Of a stretch of 34,354 bases of DNA, positions 21,859 to 30,994 are shown piece after piece. The notes beneath the pieces were generated by a model. That model was not told the origin of the DNA, made no database searches, and saw nothing but the letters and a program-made list of their open reading frames with translations. A program made the position numbers and the translations under genes. Source of the DNA: an uncultured Clostridia bacterium (GTDB lineage Bacteria; Bacillota; Clostridia; Christensenellales; Borkfalkiaceae); assembly GCA_958419945.1 (NCBI GenBank), contig CATZIC010000018.1, positions 1-34,354 of the forward strand, in the 5' to 3' direction. How positions within the stretch are numbered: the stretch's first letter is position 1; each line of letters begins with the position of its first letter.

Positions 21859-23535
21859 ATGAATGAGTTAGCTATTGAGCATATCCCCGAATCAAGGTAT
21901 TGCTTTGCGGAAAATAAAAACACGGTAACCCTTCGGCTTAGGATAAGTAAATCGGACGTACCAGAAAAGATAGAAGTAATTTACGGCGGCAAGTATGACT
22001 ATGCGACTACTCGTTTTACGGCTATCATGACAAGGGCATACGAAGACAGACTGTTTGCGTACTATACTGCGACATTAACACTAAAAGACGTCAGACTTGT
22101 TTACATATTCCGCATCACCGACGGCAATAAAATAACCTACTTTTCAGAGGACGGACTAACGGATACTTATAACTATACGTTGAATTATTATAACTGTTTT
22201 CAGATTGGGTACGTTAACGAAATCGACTTAATTGAGCCGATAGAATGGATGAAAACCGCGGTCTTTTATCAAATTTTTGTGGAACGCTTTAATATGGGCG
22301 ATAATGATAAGGACAAAAGCTACATCAATATGAAATGGAATGAGCTTCCAAACCCTAAAAGTTTTGCGGGCGGTGATATAAAAGGGATAACCGAAAAACT
22401 GCCGTATTTGTCTGAATTAGGGGTAAACGCCATTTACTTAACGCCTATATTCAAATCGATATCCAACCATAAATACGACGTAAGCGATTATTATAATATC
22501 GACGAACATTTCGGAAATAAAGAGGATTTTAAAAAGCTTGTCGAAAAAGCCCACGCTTTTAATATGAAAGTGGTTTTGGACGCCGTTTTTAACCATTGCA
22601 GTGAAAATTTGAGTCAATTTCAGGACGTTTTAAAAAATGGAAGAAAATCCGAATATTACGATTGGTTTATTATAACTAATGATAACCCGCTACAGTACGA
22701 ATGCTTTGCTGAATGCAAGTATATGCCTAAATTCAACACGTCGAATCAGAAAGTTACCGATTATCTCATAGGTATAGCAACTTATTGGATAAAAGAATTT
22801 GATATAGACGGGTGGCGGCTTGACGTGTCAGATGAAATATCCCATAATTTTTGGCGTAAGTTTAGAAGTGACGTAAAAGCGGTAAAGCCGGATTGCGTAT
22901 TGATTGGCGAAAATTGGCATGATGCAAACGTGTATCTTCAAGGCGATCAATACGACAGTATCATGAACTATGCTTTCACTAAAGCGTGTTTGGATTATTA
23001 TGCATTCGGACGTTTTACGGCGAGACAGTTTGCGGAAAAACTTAACGAGCTTTTAATGCGAAACAGCAATGCCGTAAACTTAATGATGCTAAATCTTTTG
23101 GATAGCCACGATACGCACAGATTCGTTACTTGGTCGAAAAGTTACGATAAACTCATTAGTGCACTTTCTTTAATGTTCTTTTTCGTCGGTACGCCATGCA
23201 TTTATTACGGCACGGAGATTGCGATAGAAGGAGGACACGACCCCGATTCCCGTCGCACTTTCGATTGGGAAAAGGCAAAAGAAAATACGGTATTGATGAG
23301 ACTAATTAAATTTTTGTGCAGGCTTAAAAAAGAGGGAAAATTGTGCTCTGAAAAAATTCAAATTAAAGAGGCCGACGGAATTATACAAATCGACAGGGGA
23401 GATTTTCTGTTAATATCAAATTGCAGTAACGAGGAAAAAAGTTTTTCGGTAAAAAAAGAGTTGTTCTCATTCAAATACAGCAAGGCTAAGTTGGGTAGAT
23501 TCGGTTTTGTAATCACCCAAAAGGAGGCAAAATGA
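21859..23535 (+). CDS. GH13 neopullulanase / cyclomaltodextrinase / maltogenic amylase
   Basis: This intracellular alpha-glucan hydrolase (558 residues, no signal peptide) has an N-terminal beta domain (about 1-125, CBM34-like) as in GH13 subfamily 20. The (beta/alpha)8 domain follows: region I DAVFNH (241-246), GWRLDVSDE with nucleophile D322, LIGENWHD with acid/base E351, and LLDSHDTHR with D418. The FAGGDIKGI stretch (169-177) is typical of cyclomaltodextrinase-like enzymes. It would cut imported maltodextrins or cyclodextrins to maltose and glucose. The ATG at 21859 has AAGGA 11 nt upstream. A possible promoter (TTGACC 21790-21795, TAAAGA 21813-21818) overlaps the divergent lacI promoter. 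It leads a four-gene operon with the transporter, overlapping the next gene by 4 nt. Confidence 0.9.
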   Translation: MNELAIEHIPESRYCFAENKNTVTLRLRISKSDVPEKIEVIYGGKYDYATTRFTAIMTRAYEDRLFAYYTATLTLKDVRLVYIFRITDGNKITYFSEDGLTDTYNYTLNYYNCFQIGYVNEIDLIEPIEWMKTAVFYQIFVERFNMGDNDKDKSYINMKWNELPNPKSFAGGDIKGITEKLPYLSELGVNAIYLTPIFKSISNHKYDVSDYYNIDEHFGNKEDFKKLVEKAHAFNMKVVLDAVFNHCSENLSQFQDVLKNGRKSEYYDWFIITNDNPLQYECFAECKYMPKFNTSNQKVTDYLIGIATYWIKEFDIDGWRLDVSDEISHNFWRKFRSDVKAVKPDCVLIGENWHDANVYLQGDQYDSIMNYAFTKACLDYYAFGRFTARQFAEKLNELLMRNSNAVNLMMLNLLDSHDTHRFVTWSKSYDKLISALSLMFFFVGTPCIYYGTEIAIEGGHDPDSRRTFDWEKAKENTVLMRLIKFLCRLKKEGKLCSEKIQIKEADGIIQIDRGDFLLISNCSNEEKSFSVKKELFSFKYSKAKLGRFGFVITQKEAK

Positions 23536-24980
23536 AGGAAGGTTCTATGAAAAGCGGAATCGCAGTGCTAATAGCGCATATTGCGTTAATTCTTGCAGTT
23601 ATAATAACTTTCGGCACTTTAAGCGTGTTAAGCGATAATACTTCCGCAGGTAACGAGAAATTTACCGGTGTTCTGGAAAGGAACGTTACACTGCATATTC
23701 TTGAAAACAACACGGCAAAAGAGCAGGGCTATCTCAAAGAACTGTTAGATTCTTTTAACGAAAGGTACAAAGAGTACGGCATCCAAGCCGTTGACGCAAA
23801 TATCGACCAGTACAACGACCTGGAGCAAAGCGGTCCATTCGGTTACGGGCCCGACGTATTGTATCAAGCAAACGACGCCGTTATGAAGTACGTTGACGGG
23901 CACCATATTTTGCCTTTACCGATTGAAAAGGTTGCTTGTAAAAGTTTGGTAAGCGATTCGGCATGGTCCGCATATGAAACCAAGATTGACGGGCAGGAAT
24001 ACAGCTTCGGCGTTCCCGTCAATATTCAGCAACCACTTTTGTTTTATCGCAAAGATTTAATTCCCGAAAATTGGGAACAGGAGTGGGACGACGACAAAAA
24101 TGGCGTACCCGACATGATAGAAAACTGGTCAGCTTTATATAAATTTTCAAAATATATAAGGGAAACGAGCGGTGGCAAAAAATACGGGTATATGCAGTCC
24201 CTTTGCGACAGTTATTTTTCTTCGGGATATCTGTTTTCATTCGGTGGATACGTGTTCGGAGGCGAGGACGGAATCGATACTTACGATATAGGCTTTCACA
24301 AAGGCGAAAGCTATAAAGGGGCAAGAATCATTCGCCAACTTGCCTCGGTTATGAACACGGAGTGTACCGAGTTTACCGTCAGCGACAACCGTTATTCTAG
24401 GCTTGCATCGGGCACCTATTTTGCAACCATGACAACGCCGGACGTATATACGATGTTTATTCGCGAAATGATTAACGCCGGCTATACCGAAGAATACGCC
24501 AAAGAAAACGTAATAATGGTAGACGTTCCGAAATTGCCCGTAAGCGGCGATCTGGAAGATGAAAGTCAAGGTTTTATGGATATGACTGTTATGGGCGGCG
24601 TAAACGGTTATGCAATCAGTTCTTACACCGCTTACCCAAACGCTTGCTTAGAGTTCGTAAATTATGCCACGAGTTATAAAATGATGAGAAGACGATATGA
24701 ACTTTTGGGCATTTCCCCCGCAAGAAGCGACCTGGTTGACGAAATAGGGGGCTTGCATAAAGAAATATGCACTAATCTTAATCAAGGTTCCATTTACGTA
24801 ATGCCCAGCGTCCGCGCAACTTCGCAAATTTGGTCTCCTATGGAAAATTTCTTTTCCTTGATAGCGGGCGATATACTGGAAAAGAAAAACCTATATGAAA
24901 CGGATGAAGCGCTTAAAAAAGGTCTTTTGAAGGTGTCGAAAGACGCTTACGACGCTATTCACACTTTGGCGGGGAATTAA
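23532..24980 (+). CDS. Maltodextrin-type ABC substrate-binding protein with an uncleaved-looking membrane anchor
   Basis: This 482-residue protein is of the extracellular solute-binding family 1 type: the body begins VTLHILENNTAKEQGYLKELLDSFNERY and continues with GPDVLYQANDAVMKYVDGH, GVPVNIQQPLLFYRKDLIPENW and GYAISSYTAYPNACLEFVNYATS. It would deliver maltooligosaccharides to the permeases that follow. The N terminus has one hydrophobic helix (about 8-31), but no lipobox cysteine and no clear AXA site, so it may stay anchored by the helix. That differs from the usual lipoprotein form in Gram-positives. AAGGAGG (23521-23527) sets the ATG at 23532, giving an ATGA overlap with GH13. A second possible start is ATG 23547. 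Confidence 0.85.
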   Translation: MKEGSMKSGIAVLIAHIALILAVIITFGTLSVLSDNTSAGNEKFTGVLERNVTLHILENNTAKEQGYLKELLDSFNERYKEYGIQAVDANIDQYNDLEQSGPFGYGPDVLYQANDAVMKYVDGHHILPLPIEKVACKSLVSDSAWSAYETKIDGQEYSFGVPVNIQQPLLFYRKDLIPENWEQEWDDDKNGVPDMIENWSALYKFSKYIRETSGGKKYGYMQSLCDSYFSSGYLFSFGGYVFGGEDGIDTYDIGFHKGESYKGARIIRQLASVMNTECTEFTVSDNRYSRLASGTYFATMTTPDVYTMFIREMINAGYTEEYAKENVIMVDVPKLPVSGDLEDESQGFMDMTVMGGVNGYAISSYTAYPNACLEFVNYATSYKMMRRRYELLGISPARSDLVDEIGGLHKEICTNLNQGSIYVMPSVRATSQIWSPMENFFSLIAGDILEKKNLYETDEALKKGLLKVSKDAYDAIHTLAGN

Positions 24981-24991
24981 GGGGGAAAGTT

Positions 24992-26386
24992 ATGAAATTA
25001 ACGGCAAAATGTAAAGATTTTTTCAAATCACTGCCAAGCAAAATCAAATCCGTTCCCAAAAGACTTTCCGCTAAATTTGCGGGCGCAAAAGAGATTTTGT
25101 CTAAATGTAACGGCAAGGTAAAAGCCTCCATGCTATTAATGGGCCTTGGGCAACTTTTATATAAACAATGGACGAAAGGCGCATTGTTTTTAATGCTGCA
25201 ATTAGGTTTTATTTTCTACTTTATCTCAAGCGGCGGAAAGGACTTATTCGGCCTCGTTACGCTCGGACAAGTAAAAGGCGACGCCTGGTACGGTATCGAG
25301 GGGGATAACTCGGTCGTTATGATGCTTATGGGTATTTTGGCGGTTATAATGATTATTTTCTACGCCATTATCTATACGGCAAACGTAAAGGACGTTTACA
25401 AAACGCAATGCGCGATAGAGGCTTTTAATAAGCCGAAAACCTTCAGGCAGGAAGTAGGCGACCTTTTGGATAAATCATTCTATAAGACGGCCTTGACTCT
25501 TCCCGTCATCGGTGTCTGCGTGTTCAGTATTCTGCCCATCGTGTTCATGATTTTGATTGCGTTTACAAACTACGGCGGAGCAAATATTCCGCCTGCGCTT
25601 GTGGATTGGGTAGGTCTCGAAAACTTCGTCACCATACTTTCTTTGGGTCAGTTTGCCCCCACGTTTTTCAAGATTTTCGGTTGGAATATACTATGGGCTG
25701 TTTTATCCACTGCCATTAACTATTTTGCGGGGTTGGGACTTGCCTTGCTTCTCAATAAAAAATGCGTTAAAGGTAAGGCCTTTTGGCGGGCGTTCCCCAT
25801 ACTTTCTTACGCTATACCCGGCTTTATAACTTTACTCGGTTTCAAGTTTATGTTTTCGTACGGCGGTCCCATAAATTATTACGTTCAGAAGGCAGGCGGT
25901 GAAGCTATAGGCTTTCTGTCCGTCAATTCCAAATGGATGGCAAGATTTATCGGTATCGGCGTAAACGCCTGGATCAGTATTCCTTCTACCATGCTTTTGG
26001 CAACGGGGATACTTTCAAACATAAATAACGATTTGTACGAAGCGGCAAGGGTGGACGGCGCAAGCCCCTTTAGGCAATTTATCAAAATAACTCTTCCTTA
26101 CGTTTTGTTTGCGACAACGCCGGTACTTATTACGCAGTTTATCAATAACTTTAACCACTTCGGCATTTTCTATTTCCTGCGTGACGCAAGTATTCGGTCG
26201 GAAGGATATTTCCTTGCCAATAATACGGATTTACTTATAAATTGGCTGTACAGAATGTCAATAGATAACAACTATTACTCGATAGGTGCGGCGATAAGTC
26301 TTATCATATTCGTTATAACCTCTGTGATATCGCTTACCGTGTACGTTTTATCACCGTCGTATAGACAGGAGGAAACTTTCAGATGA
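24992..26386 (+). CDS. malF: Maltodextrin ABC transporter permease, MalF type
   Basis: This 464-residue membrane protein forms half of the import channel. It starts with an unusually basic cytoplasmic region (about 1-42). Two helices at about 44-72 and 103-126 follow, then the six-helix permease domain with EAARVDGASPFRQFIKITLP (EAA loop from E350), which docks the ATPase. As in MalF proteins of Gram-positives, an extra N-terminal helical region precedes the core. GGGGG before the ATG acts as a ribosome binding site, and the gene overlaps malG by 4 nt. No ATPase gene is present; a shared MsmX-type ATPase elsewhere is expected. Confidence 0.9.
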   Translation: MKLTAKCKDFFKSLPSKIKSVPKRLSAKFAGAKEILSKCNGKVKASMLLMGLGQLLYKQWTKGALFLMLQLGFIFYFISSGGKDLFGLVTLGQVKGDAWYGIEGDNSVVMMLMGILAVIMIIFYAIIYTANVKDVYKTQCAIEAFNKPKTFRQEVGDLLDKSFYKTALTLPVIGVCVFSILPIVFMILIAFTNYGGANIPPALVDWVGLENFVTILSLGQFAPTFFKIFGWNILWAVLSTAINYFAGLGLALLLNKKCVKGKAFWRAFPILSYAIPGFITLLGFKFMFSYGGPINYYVQKAGGEAIGFLSVNSKWMARFIGIGVNAWISIPSTMLLATGILSNINNDLYEAARVDGASPFRQFIKITLPYVLFATTPVLITQFINNFNHFGIFYFLRDASIRSEGYFLANNTDLLINWLYRMSIDNNYYSIGAAISLIIFVITSVISLTVYVLSPSYRQEETFR

Positions 26387-27234
26387 CAGGCAGTAAAAAA
26401 GTAGGAGTAAAAACGAAAAAAGTGATTGACGTCCTTATTACCTACTGTGTTCTAATTATCGTAGCGTTTATATTTTTCTTTCCGTGTTTATGGCTTATTT
26501 TGGCGTCATTTTCTAAGTCTGGGTCCATTTACTCGTTTGACGGCTTTTTCCCCGCCGAATACGGATTAAACGCCTTTAAATCGCTATTTACGGACGTCGT
26601 TATGTACAACTACCCGAAGTGGTTTGTAAACACTTTGTTTATTGCCGTAATGAGTTGCTTACTTGGTACGCTGCTTACTATTTTAACGGCTTACTGCATG
26701 TCCCGTTTTCGTTTTAAATCGAGAAAGAAAATGATGAAAATCACCCTTCTTCTCGGTATGTTTCCGTCCTTTATGGGAACTATTGCCGTATATCTTATAA
26801 TGACGCAGTTCAATCTTATCAACCAAAAATGGGGGCTTATACTTATCTATTCGGCGCAAGCGCCAATGGGGTACATGGTGCAAAAAGGCTTTTTTGATAC
26901 CATACCGTACTCGATAGACGAAGCCGCCCGCATTGACGGAGCCTCAAACGCAAGAATTTTCTTTAAGATCATTTTGCCGCTCTCTAAGCCTATGCTCGTA
27001 TACACGGCGTTAATTTCCTTTACCTGGCCGTGGTCCGACTTTATTTTGCCGAAGATGCTTTTGATCGACAAAGATTTATATACGGTTGCAGTCGGCCTTA
27101 TGTCGCTTGGCGAAACGGAGTTTTCCCGCTTTGCCGCAGGATCGATATTTATTGCGATACCTATAATCGGGCTTTACTTCTGTCTTGTGAAGTACATGAT
27201 AAACGGAATGGCCGCAGGTGCGGTTAAAGGATAA
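26383..27234 (+). CDS. malG: Maltodextrin ABC transporter permease, MalG type
   Basis: This 283-residue permease has six predicted membrane helices. Its start is typical (VIDVLITYCVLIIVAFIFFF). The cytoplasmic EAA loop is EAARIDGASNARIFFKIILP (from E180), and the C terminus is typical (YMINGMAAGAVKG). It completes the import channel with the preceding MalF. AGGAGG lies upstream, inside the end of malF, and the start overlaps its stop (ATGA). It is the last gene of the operon. Confidence 0.93.
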   Translation: MTGSKKVGVKTKKVIDVLITYCVLIIVAFIFFFPCLWLILASFSKSGSIYSFDGFFPAEYGLNAFKSLFTDVVMYNYPKWFVNTLFIAVMSCLLGTLLTILTAYCMSRFRFKSRKKMMKITLLLGMFPSFMGTIAVYLIMTQFNLINQKWGLILIYSAQAPMGYMVQKGFFDTIPYSIDEAARIDGASNARIFFKIILPLSKPMLVYTALISFTWPWSDFILPKMLLIDKDLYTVAVGLMSLGETEFSRFAAGSIFIAIPIIGLYFCLVKYMINGMAAGAVKG

Positions 27235-27280
27235 AAAATAATCAATGACGGCGAAGCTTTACGCCTCATATAAATTTTCA

Positions 27281-27315
27281 GGGTTTATTCCTACGAGGAA
27301 TAAGCCCGTTTTTTT
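27281..27315 (+). terminator. Terminator of the GH13-transport operon
   Basis: GGGTTTATTCCT (27281-27292) pairs with AGGAATAAGCCC (27296-27307), with one G-T pair and a 3-nt loop, followed by G and seven T. Confidence 0.92.
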
Positions 27316-27397
27316 ATAGGCGGATACTCCCGCCATCGCAATTTTTTTGCTTAAAATTCCCATAATTTCATAGTAGAACACCTTTACATATGCAAGA

Positions 27398-27454
27398 ATT
27401 GCAATATTTCTTGCGCAAATTGCAATTTTTTCTTAAATAAATGTGTGCTAAAAT
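27398..27454 (+). promoter_or_regulatory. Promoter and AraC-type half-sites of the GH3-HAD operon
   Basis: ATTGCAAT occurs at 27398-27405 and 27419-27426, 21 bp apart (two helical turns), in near-identical contexts (ATTGCAATATTTC and ATTGCAATTTTTTC). They are followed by an extended -10, TGTGCTAAAAT at 27444-27454, with a poor -35. Paired direct half-sites just ahead of the -35 position are typical of AraC-family activators. The upstream part (27316-27397) shows no gene. Confidence 0.6.
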
Positions 27455-27515
27455 GAATGTAGAAGTAAGCGTGCAATATGCTACAAATATAGAAGTGAGG
27501 CGAGGAGGGTGGGAA

Positions 27516-29248
27516 ATGCTCTATTTAAAGGAAAAGCCTTTTTATCTCAGCGATAAAAAGGTGGAATGGGTAATATCTACGGCAAAAAAAATGTCGGCAG
27601 AGGAAAAATTGCAGCAGCTAATATGCGAAATGCCTAAATCCACCGACGCAGAATATCTTAAAAACCTTGTAAAAGGGCAGAAATTCGGCGGCGTAAGGTA
27701 TAACAACGCTCTATCTGCGACGGTCAGGGAAGAAATTAGGATTTTACAGGAAATTCGGAAATTCAGCTTCTTGTAGCCTGCAATACGGAGGCGGGCGGAA
27801 ACGGCGCTTGCATAGACGGCACCGAAGTCGGTCAGCCCATAAAAATCGCTTCCACAGGCGATAAAAAATACGCCTACGAACTTGGCAGAATTTCAGGAAT
27901 AGAATCCCGCGCGGTGGGCTGTAACTGCTGTTTTGCGCCTATCGTAGACGTAAACATGAATTGGAGAAATCCCATTATTTCAAGTCGTTCTTTCGGCTCC
28001 GATCCCGACCTTGTGCTTGAATTCAGCAAAGAATTTATGCGGGGCTACCGTGAAAGCGGCGGCGTATGCATAATGAAGCATTTCCCCGGCGACGGCGTAG
28101 ACGAAAGAGATCAGCACCTTTCGTCAAGCGTAAATTCCCTTTCAGTAGAAGAGTGGAAAAAAACTTTCGGCAAAGTATACCGTGGAATGATTGACGAGGG
28201 TGTGCATGGCGTAATGGCGGGGCATATAATGCTACCCGAATACCAAAAAGCGCACGGCGAGCCTATTTTGCCGGCAACCCTTAGCAAAGCCCTTCTTTCC
28301 GAACTTTTACGCAAAGAATTAGGCTTTAACGGGCTTATTATATCCGACGCAAGCCACATGGTTGGCTTGACATCTGCAATGAAGCGGCGTGATATTTTGC
28401 CGACAGCCATTGCGGCGGGGTGCGATATGTTCCTGTTTACCAACGATTACGACGAGGATATGGGCTACTTAAAGGAAGGCTACGAAAGGGGAGTTATAAC
28501 CGAAGAGCGCCTTAACGAAGCAATTTACAGGATACTTGCCATAAAAGCCTGCCTAGGCCTTGACGAAAGAGATAAACCCGAACGGCTTGCCCCCGCAGAA
28601 GAACTTACAAAAATAGGCAGTGCGGAGTTTAAAAAGATTTCCGACGAGGTAAGCGACAGGGCAATCACCCTTGTAAAAAACACCCAAAATATCCTGCCTT
28701 TAATCCTTGAAAAGAAGCGAATACTGCTTGTCCCGCAGACTTCCGAAAACCCGTTTGCGGACTTTATACCCAAACGAAAAACCCCCTTCGATACCATCAA
28801 AGAACTGCTTGAAAAGGAAGGCTTTAAGGTAACTATATATAAATCGGTTATGGAAAGGGCAAAAGAATTGCCGCCGGATAAGGCGGCGGAAAGTATATTT
28901 AACGTCTACGCAAACAAAACCCCGGTAACCGATATTACCGACAATTACGACGTTGTTATACAGGTTGCTAACGTCATAGATCATTGCACGGTGCAAAGAA
29001 TAAATTGGTCCATAAGTAAAGGCACGCCCGATATCCCATGGTACGTTCACGAACTGCCGACCATATTCGTTTCGCTGTGCTGCCCATTCCACTTGGCGGA
29101 CGTTCCGCAGGTTAAAACCTATATAAATTGTTACGACAAAAACGAAAACACCCTTATTTGGCTTGTAAAAAAACTTGTCGGCAGGTCGGAATTCAAAGGC
29201 AAAAGTACGGTAGACGCTTTTTGCGGAATGATGGATACGAGGTTATAA
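27516..29248 (+). pseudogene. GH3 glycosidase (beta-glucosidase/NagZ-like), split by a -1 frameshift
   Basis: GAGGAGGG precedes ATG 27516, and the first frame gives a GH3 start (SAEEKLQQLICEMPKS) but ends at TAG 27774. The rest of GH3 continues without interruption in another frame: LLVACNTEAGGNGAC, KHFPGDGVDERDQH, then IISDAS with the nucleophile Asp at 28346-28348, and a C-terminal domain ending at TAA 29246. Restoring one A in GGAAATTC near 27758-27762 joins the halves into about 577 residues. No slippery heptamer is visible, so this is either a recent inactivating mutation or a sequencing error in an A run. KHFPGDG and SDAS favour a NagZ/beta-glucosidase-like enzyme acting on an oligosaccharide in the cytoplasm. 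The HAD gene follows one base after the stop. Confidence 0.85.
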
Positions 29249-29249
29249 T

Positions 29250-30083
29250 ATGGCAATGGACGACGTTTCAAGGAAAAAATTTTTGGTGTGCGTGGACTCG
29301 GACGGTTGCGCCATGGATACCATGGATATAAAGCACAAAAAATGTTTCGGGCCATACCTTGTGGAAGAATGGGGGCTGCAAAAATGGAGAAACCTCATTT
29401 TGGATAGATGGAACGAAATCAACCTGTACACGGTATCACGGGGGATAAACAGATTTAAGGGGCTTGCCGTTATGCTTACGGAGGTCAATCAAAAAATAAC
29501 CGCCATCGACGGGCTTTCCGATCTCCTTGAATGGACGGCAAAAACCAAAGAAAGTTCCAACGAATCACTTGAAAGAGAGATTGAAAGAACGGATTCAAAA
29601 TGTCTTAAAAAGGCGCTTAATTGGACGAAAGCCCTAAACGTAGCCATAGACGGGCTTGACGACGGGCTGAAAACGCCGTTTATCGGGGTAAAGGAAACCC
29701 TTGAAAAAATGCACGAAATTGCGGATATAGCGATAGTTTCGTCTGCAAACAGGGGAGCGGTAACCGAAGAATGGAAAAATCACGGTCTTATAAATTCGGT
29801 GGACGTTATCTTAACGCAGGAAGGCGGCACTAAAATCCACTGCATTGCAAAAATCAAGAAGGGCTACGACAAAGAAAAAGTGTTAATGATAGGCGACGCC
29901 GTCGGCGATTATAAGGCGGCGGAAGCAAACGGAATTTACTTTTTCCCAATACTTGTAAAGCGGGAAAAGGAAAGTTGGTATAAACTTAAAAACGAAGCTT
30001 TCCCGCTGTTTGTCGGCGGCGGTTTTACGGAGAAGTACGCAAATAATTTAATAGAAACTTTCTTTGATAATTTCGGCGGATAA
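29250..30083 (+). CDS. HAD-superfamily phosphatase-like hydrolase
   Basis: This 277-residue cytoplasmic protein has the HAD catalytic motifs: motif I VDSDG (15-19; nucleophile D16 and acid/base D18), motif II around SSAN (164-167), a lysine near 195-203, and motif III GDAVGD (215-220). An insert between motif I and motif II (about 25-140) forms a helical cap that probably sets substrate choice. It could dephosphorylate a sugar phosphate released in the pathway of its neighbours, but the substrate is not visible. GAGG at 29239-29242, inside the end of the GH3 gene, serves its ATG, so translation is coupled to GH3. Confidence 0.82.
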   Translation: MAMDDVSRKKFLVCVDSDGCAMDTMDIKHKKCFGPYLVEEWGLQKWRNLILDRWNEINLYTVSRGINRFKGLAVMLTEVNQKITAIDGLSDLLEWTAKTKESSNESLEREIERTDSKCLKKALNWTKALNVAIDGLDDGLKTPFIGVKETLEKMHEIADIAIVSSANRGAVTEEWKNHGLINSVDVILTQEGGTKIHCIAKIKKGYDKEKVLMIGDAVGDYKAAEANGIYFFPILVKREKESWYKLKNEAFPLFVGGGFTEKYANNLIETFFDNFGG

Positions 30084-30089
30084 GTTTAA

Positions 30090-30113
30090 CCGCCCCACCT
30101 TGCGGCGGGGCGG
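30090..30113. terminator. Hairpin between convergent genes
   Basis: CCGCCCC (30090-30096) pairs with GGGGCGG (30107-30113) around a GC-rich loop. No T run follows on either strand, so it is only a probable bidirectional terminator between the HAD gene and uxuB. Confidence 0.5.
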
Positions 30114-30148
30114 CAGATTGGTTTTAGTTAATGTAATTTATGTTAATT

Positions 30149-30994
30149 TTAAACTCCGCTGTATGCAGAGAAGCCGCCGTCAATGGGTATTACCACACCG
30201 GTTATAAAACTTGCGGCTTGCTTATTTAAAAGGAACAAAACCGCCCCGACGAGCTCTTCCATTTCGCCAAACCTGCCCATAGGGGTTGCGGCAATAATTT
30301 TGCCCGTTCTTGCGGTTGGGGTGCCGTCATCGTTCCACAAAAGTTTTTTGTTTTGTGCAGTAGAGAAGAAGCCGGGCGCAATCCCGTTTACCCTTATGCC
30401 CGTCTTTGAAAAATGCACGGCAAGCCACTGCGTAAAGTTGCTAATTGCGGCTTTCGCTCCGGAATATGCGGGGATTTTCGTAAGTGGCGTGTATGCGTTC
30501 ATAGAGGAAATATTAAGAATATTACAGTCAGCTCTGTCCACCATATCCCTTGCAAATTCCTGCGTGGGAAGCAGCGTGCCTATAAAATTAAGGTTAAAAA
30601 CAAACTCTACGCCGCTTTGTTCCAAATCGAAAAACGACTTCGTATCGGCGTCTAAATCGCCCTGTTCGTAGTATTCTTTGTCGGTTGTAGCCCTCGGATT
30701 GTTTCCGCCGGCGCCGTTAATTAAAATATCGCACTTACCAAAGTCCCTTAAGACCTGTTTATGGCAGTCCGCAAGGCTTTGCTTGTCCAAAACGTTTGCC
30801 TTGTAGCCTTTTGCAATTTTGCCGTCATTCACTATTTCTTCGGCGTACTTTTTAGCAGCTTCTTCATTTAAGTCGAGAAGTGCAACCTTTGCACCTGCCG
30901 CAGCAAGCGACTTTGCGAGTATAGAACATATAATTCCGCCTGCGCCTGTTATTACGGCGACTTTTCCTGTTAAATCTGTATTTATCGGGTTCAT
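30149..30994 (-). CDS. uxuB: D-fructuronate reductase / mannonate oxidoreductase, SDR type (UxuB-like)
   Basis: This 281-residue short-chain dehydrogenase has a cofactor-binding ITGAGGIICS (15-24), LINGAGG (91-97), catalytic Ser in NISSMNA (161-167), and YSGAK (Y177, K181). The long loop with NNPRATTDKEYYEQ and the C-terminal GVVIPIDGGFSAYSGV resemble the SDR-type fructuronate reductases found beside uxuA in Gram-positives, as in the Bacillus yjm locus. It would interconvert D-fructuronate and D-mannonate with NAD(P)H. AAGGAGG on the minus strand places the ATG at 30994, overlapping the uxuA stop by 4 nt. Function rests on both the SDR motifs and the neighbour. Confidence 0.85.
   Translation of the reverse strand: MNPINTDLTGKVAVITGAGGIICSILAKSLAAAGAKVALLDLNEEAAKKYAEEIVNDGKIAKGYKANVLDKQSLADCHKQVLRDFGKCDILINGAGGNNPRATTDKEYYEQGDLDADTKSFFDLEQSGVEFVFNLNFIGTLLPTQEFARDMVDRADCNILNISSMNAYTPLTKIPAYSGAKAAISNFTQWLAVHFSKTGIRVNGIAPGFFSTAQNKKLLWNDDGTPTARTGKIIAATPMGRFGEMEELVGAVLFLLNKQAASFITGVVIPIDGGFSAYSGV

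Noticed and set aside
27741..27790. Programmed -1 ribosomal frameshifting in the GH3 gene
   Set aside because: No X-XXY-YYZ slippery heptamer and no clear downstream structure are visible at the junction; a lost A in an A run explains it more simply.
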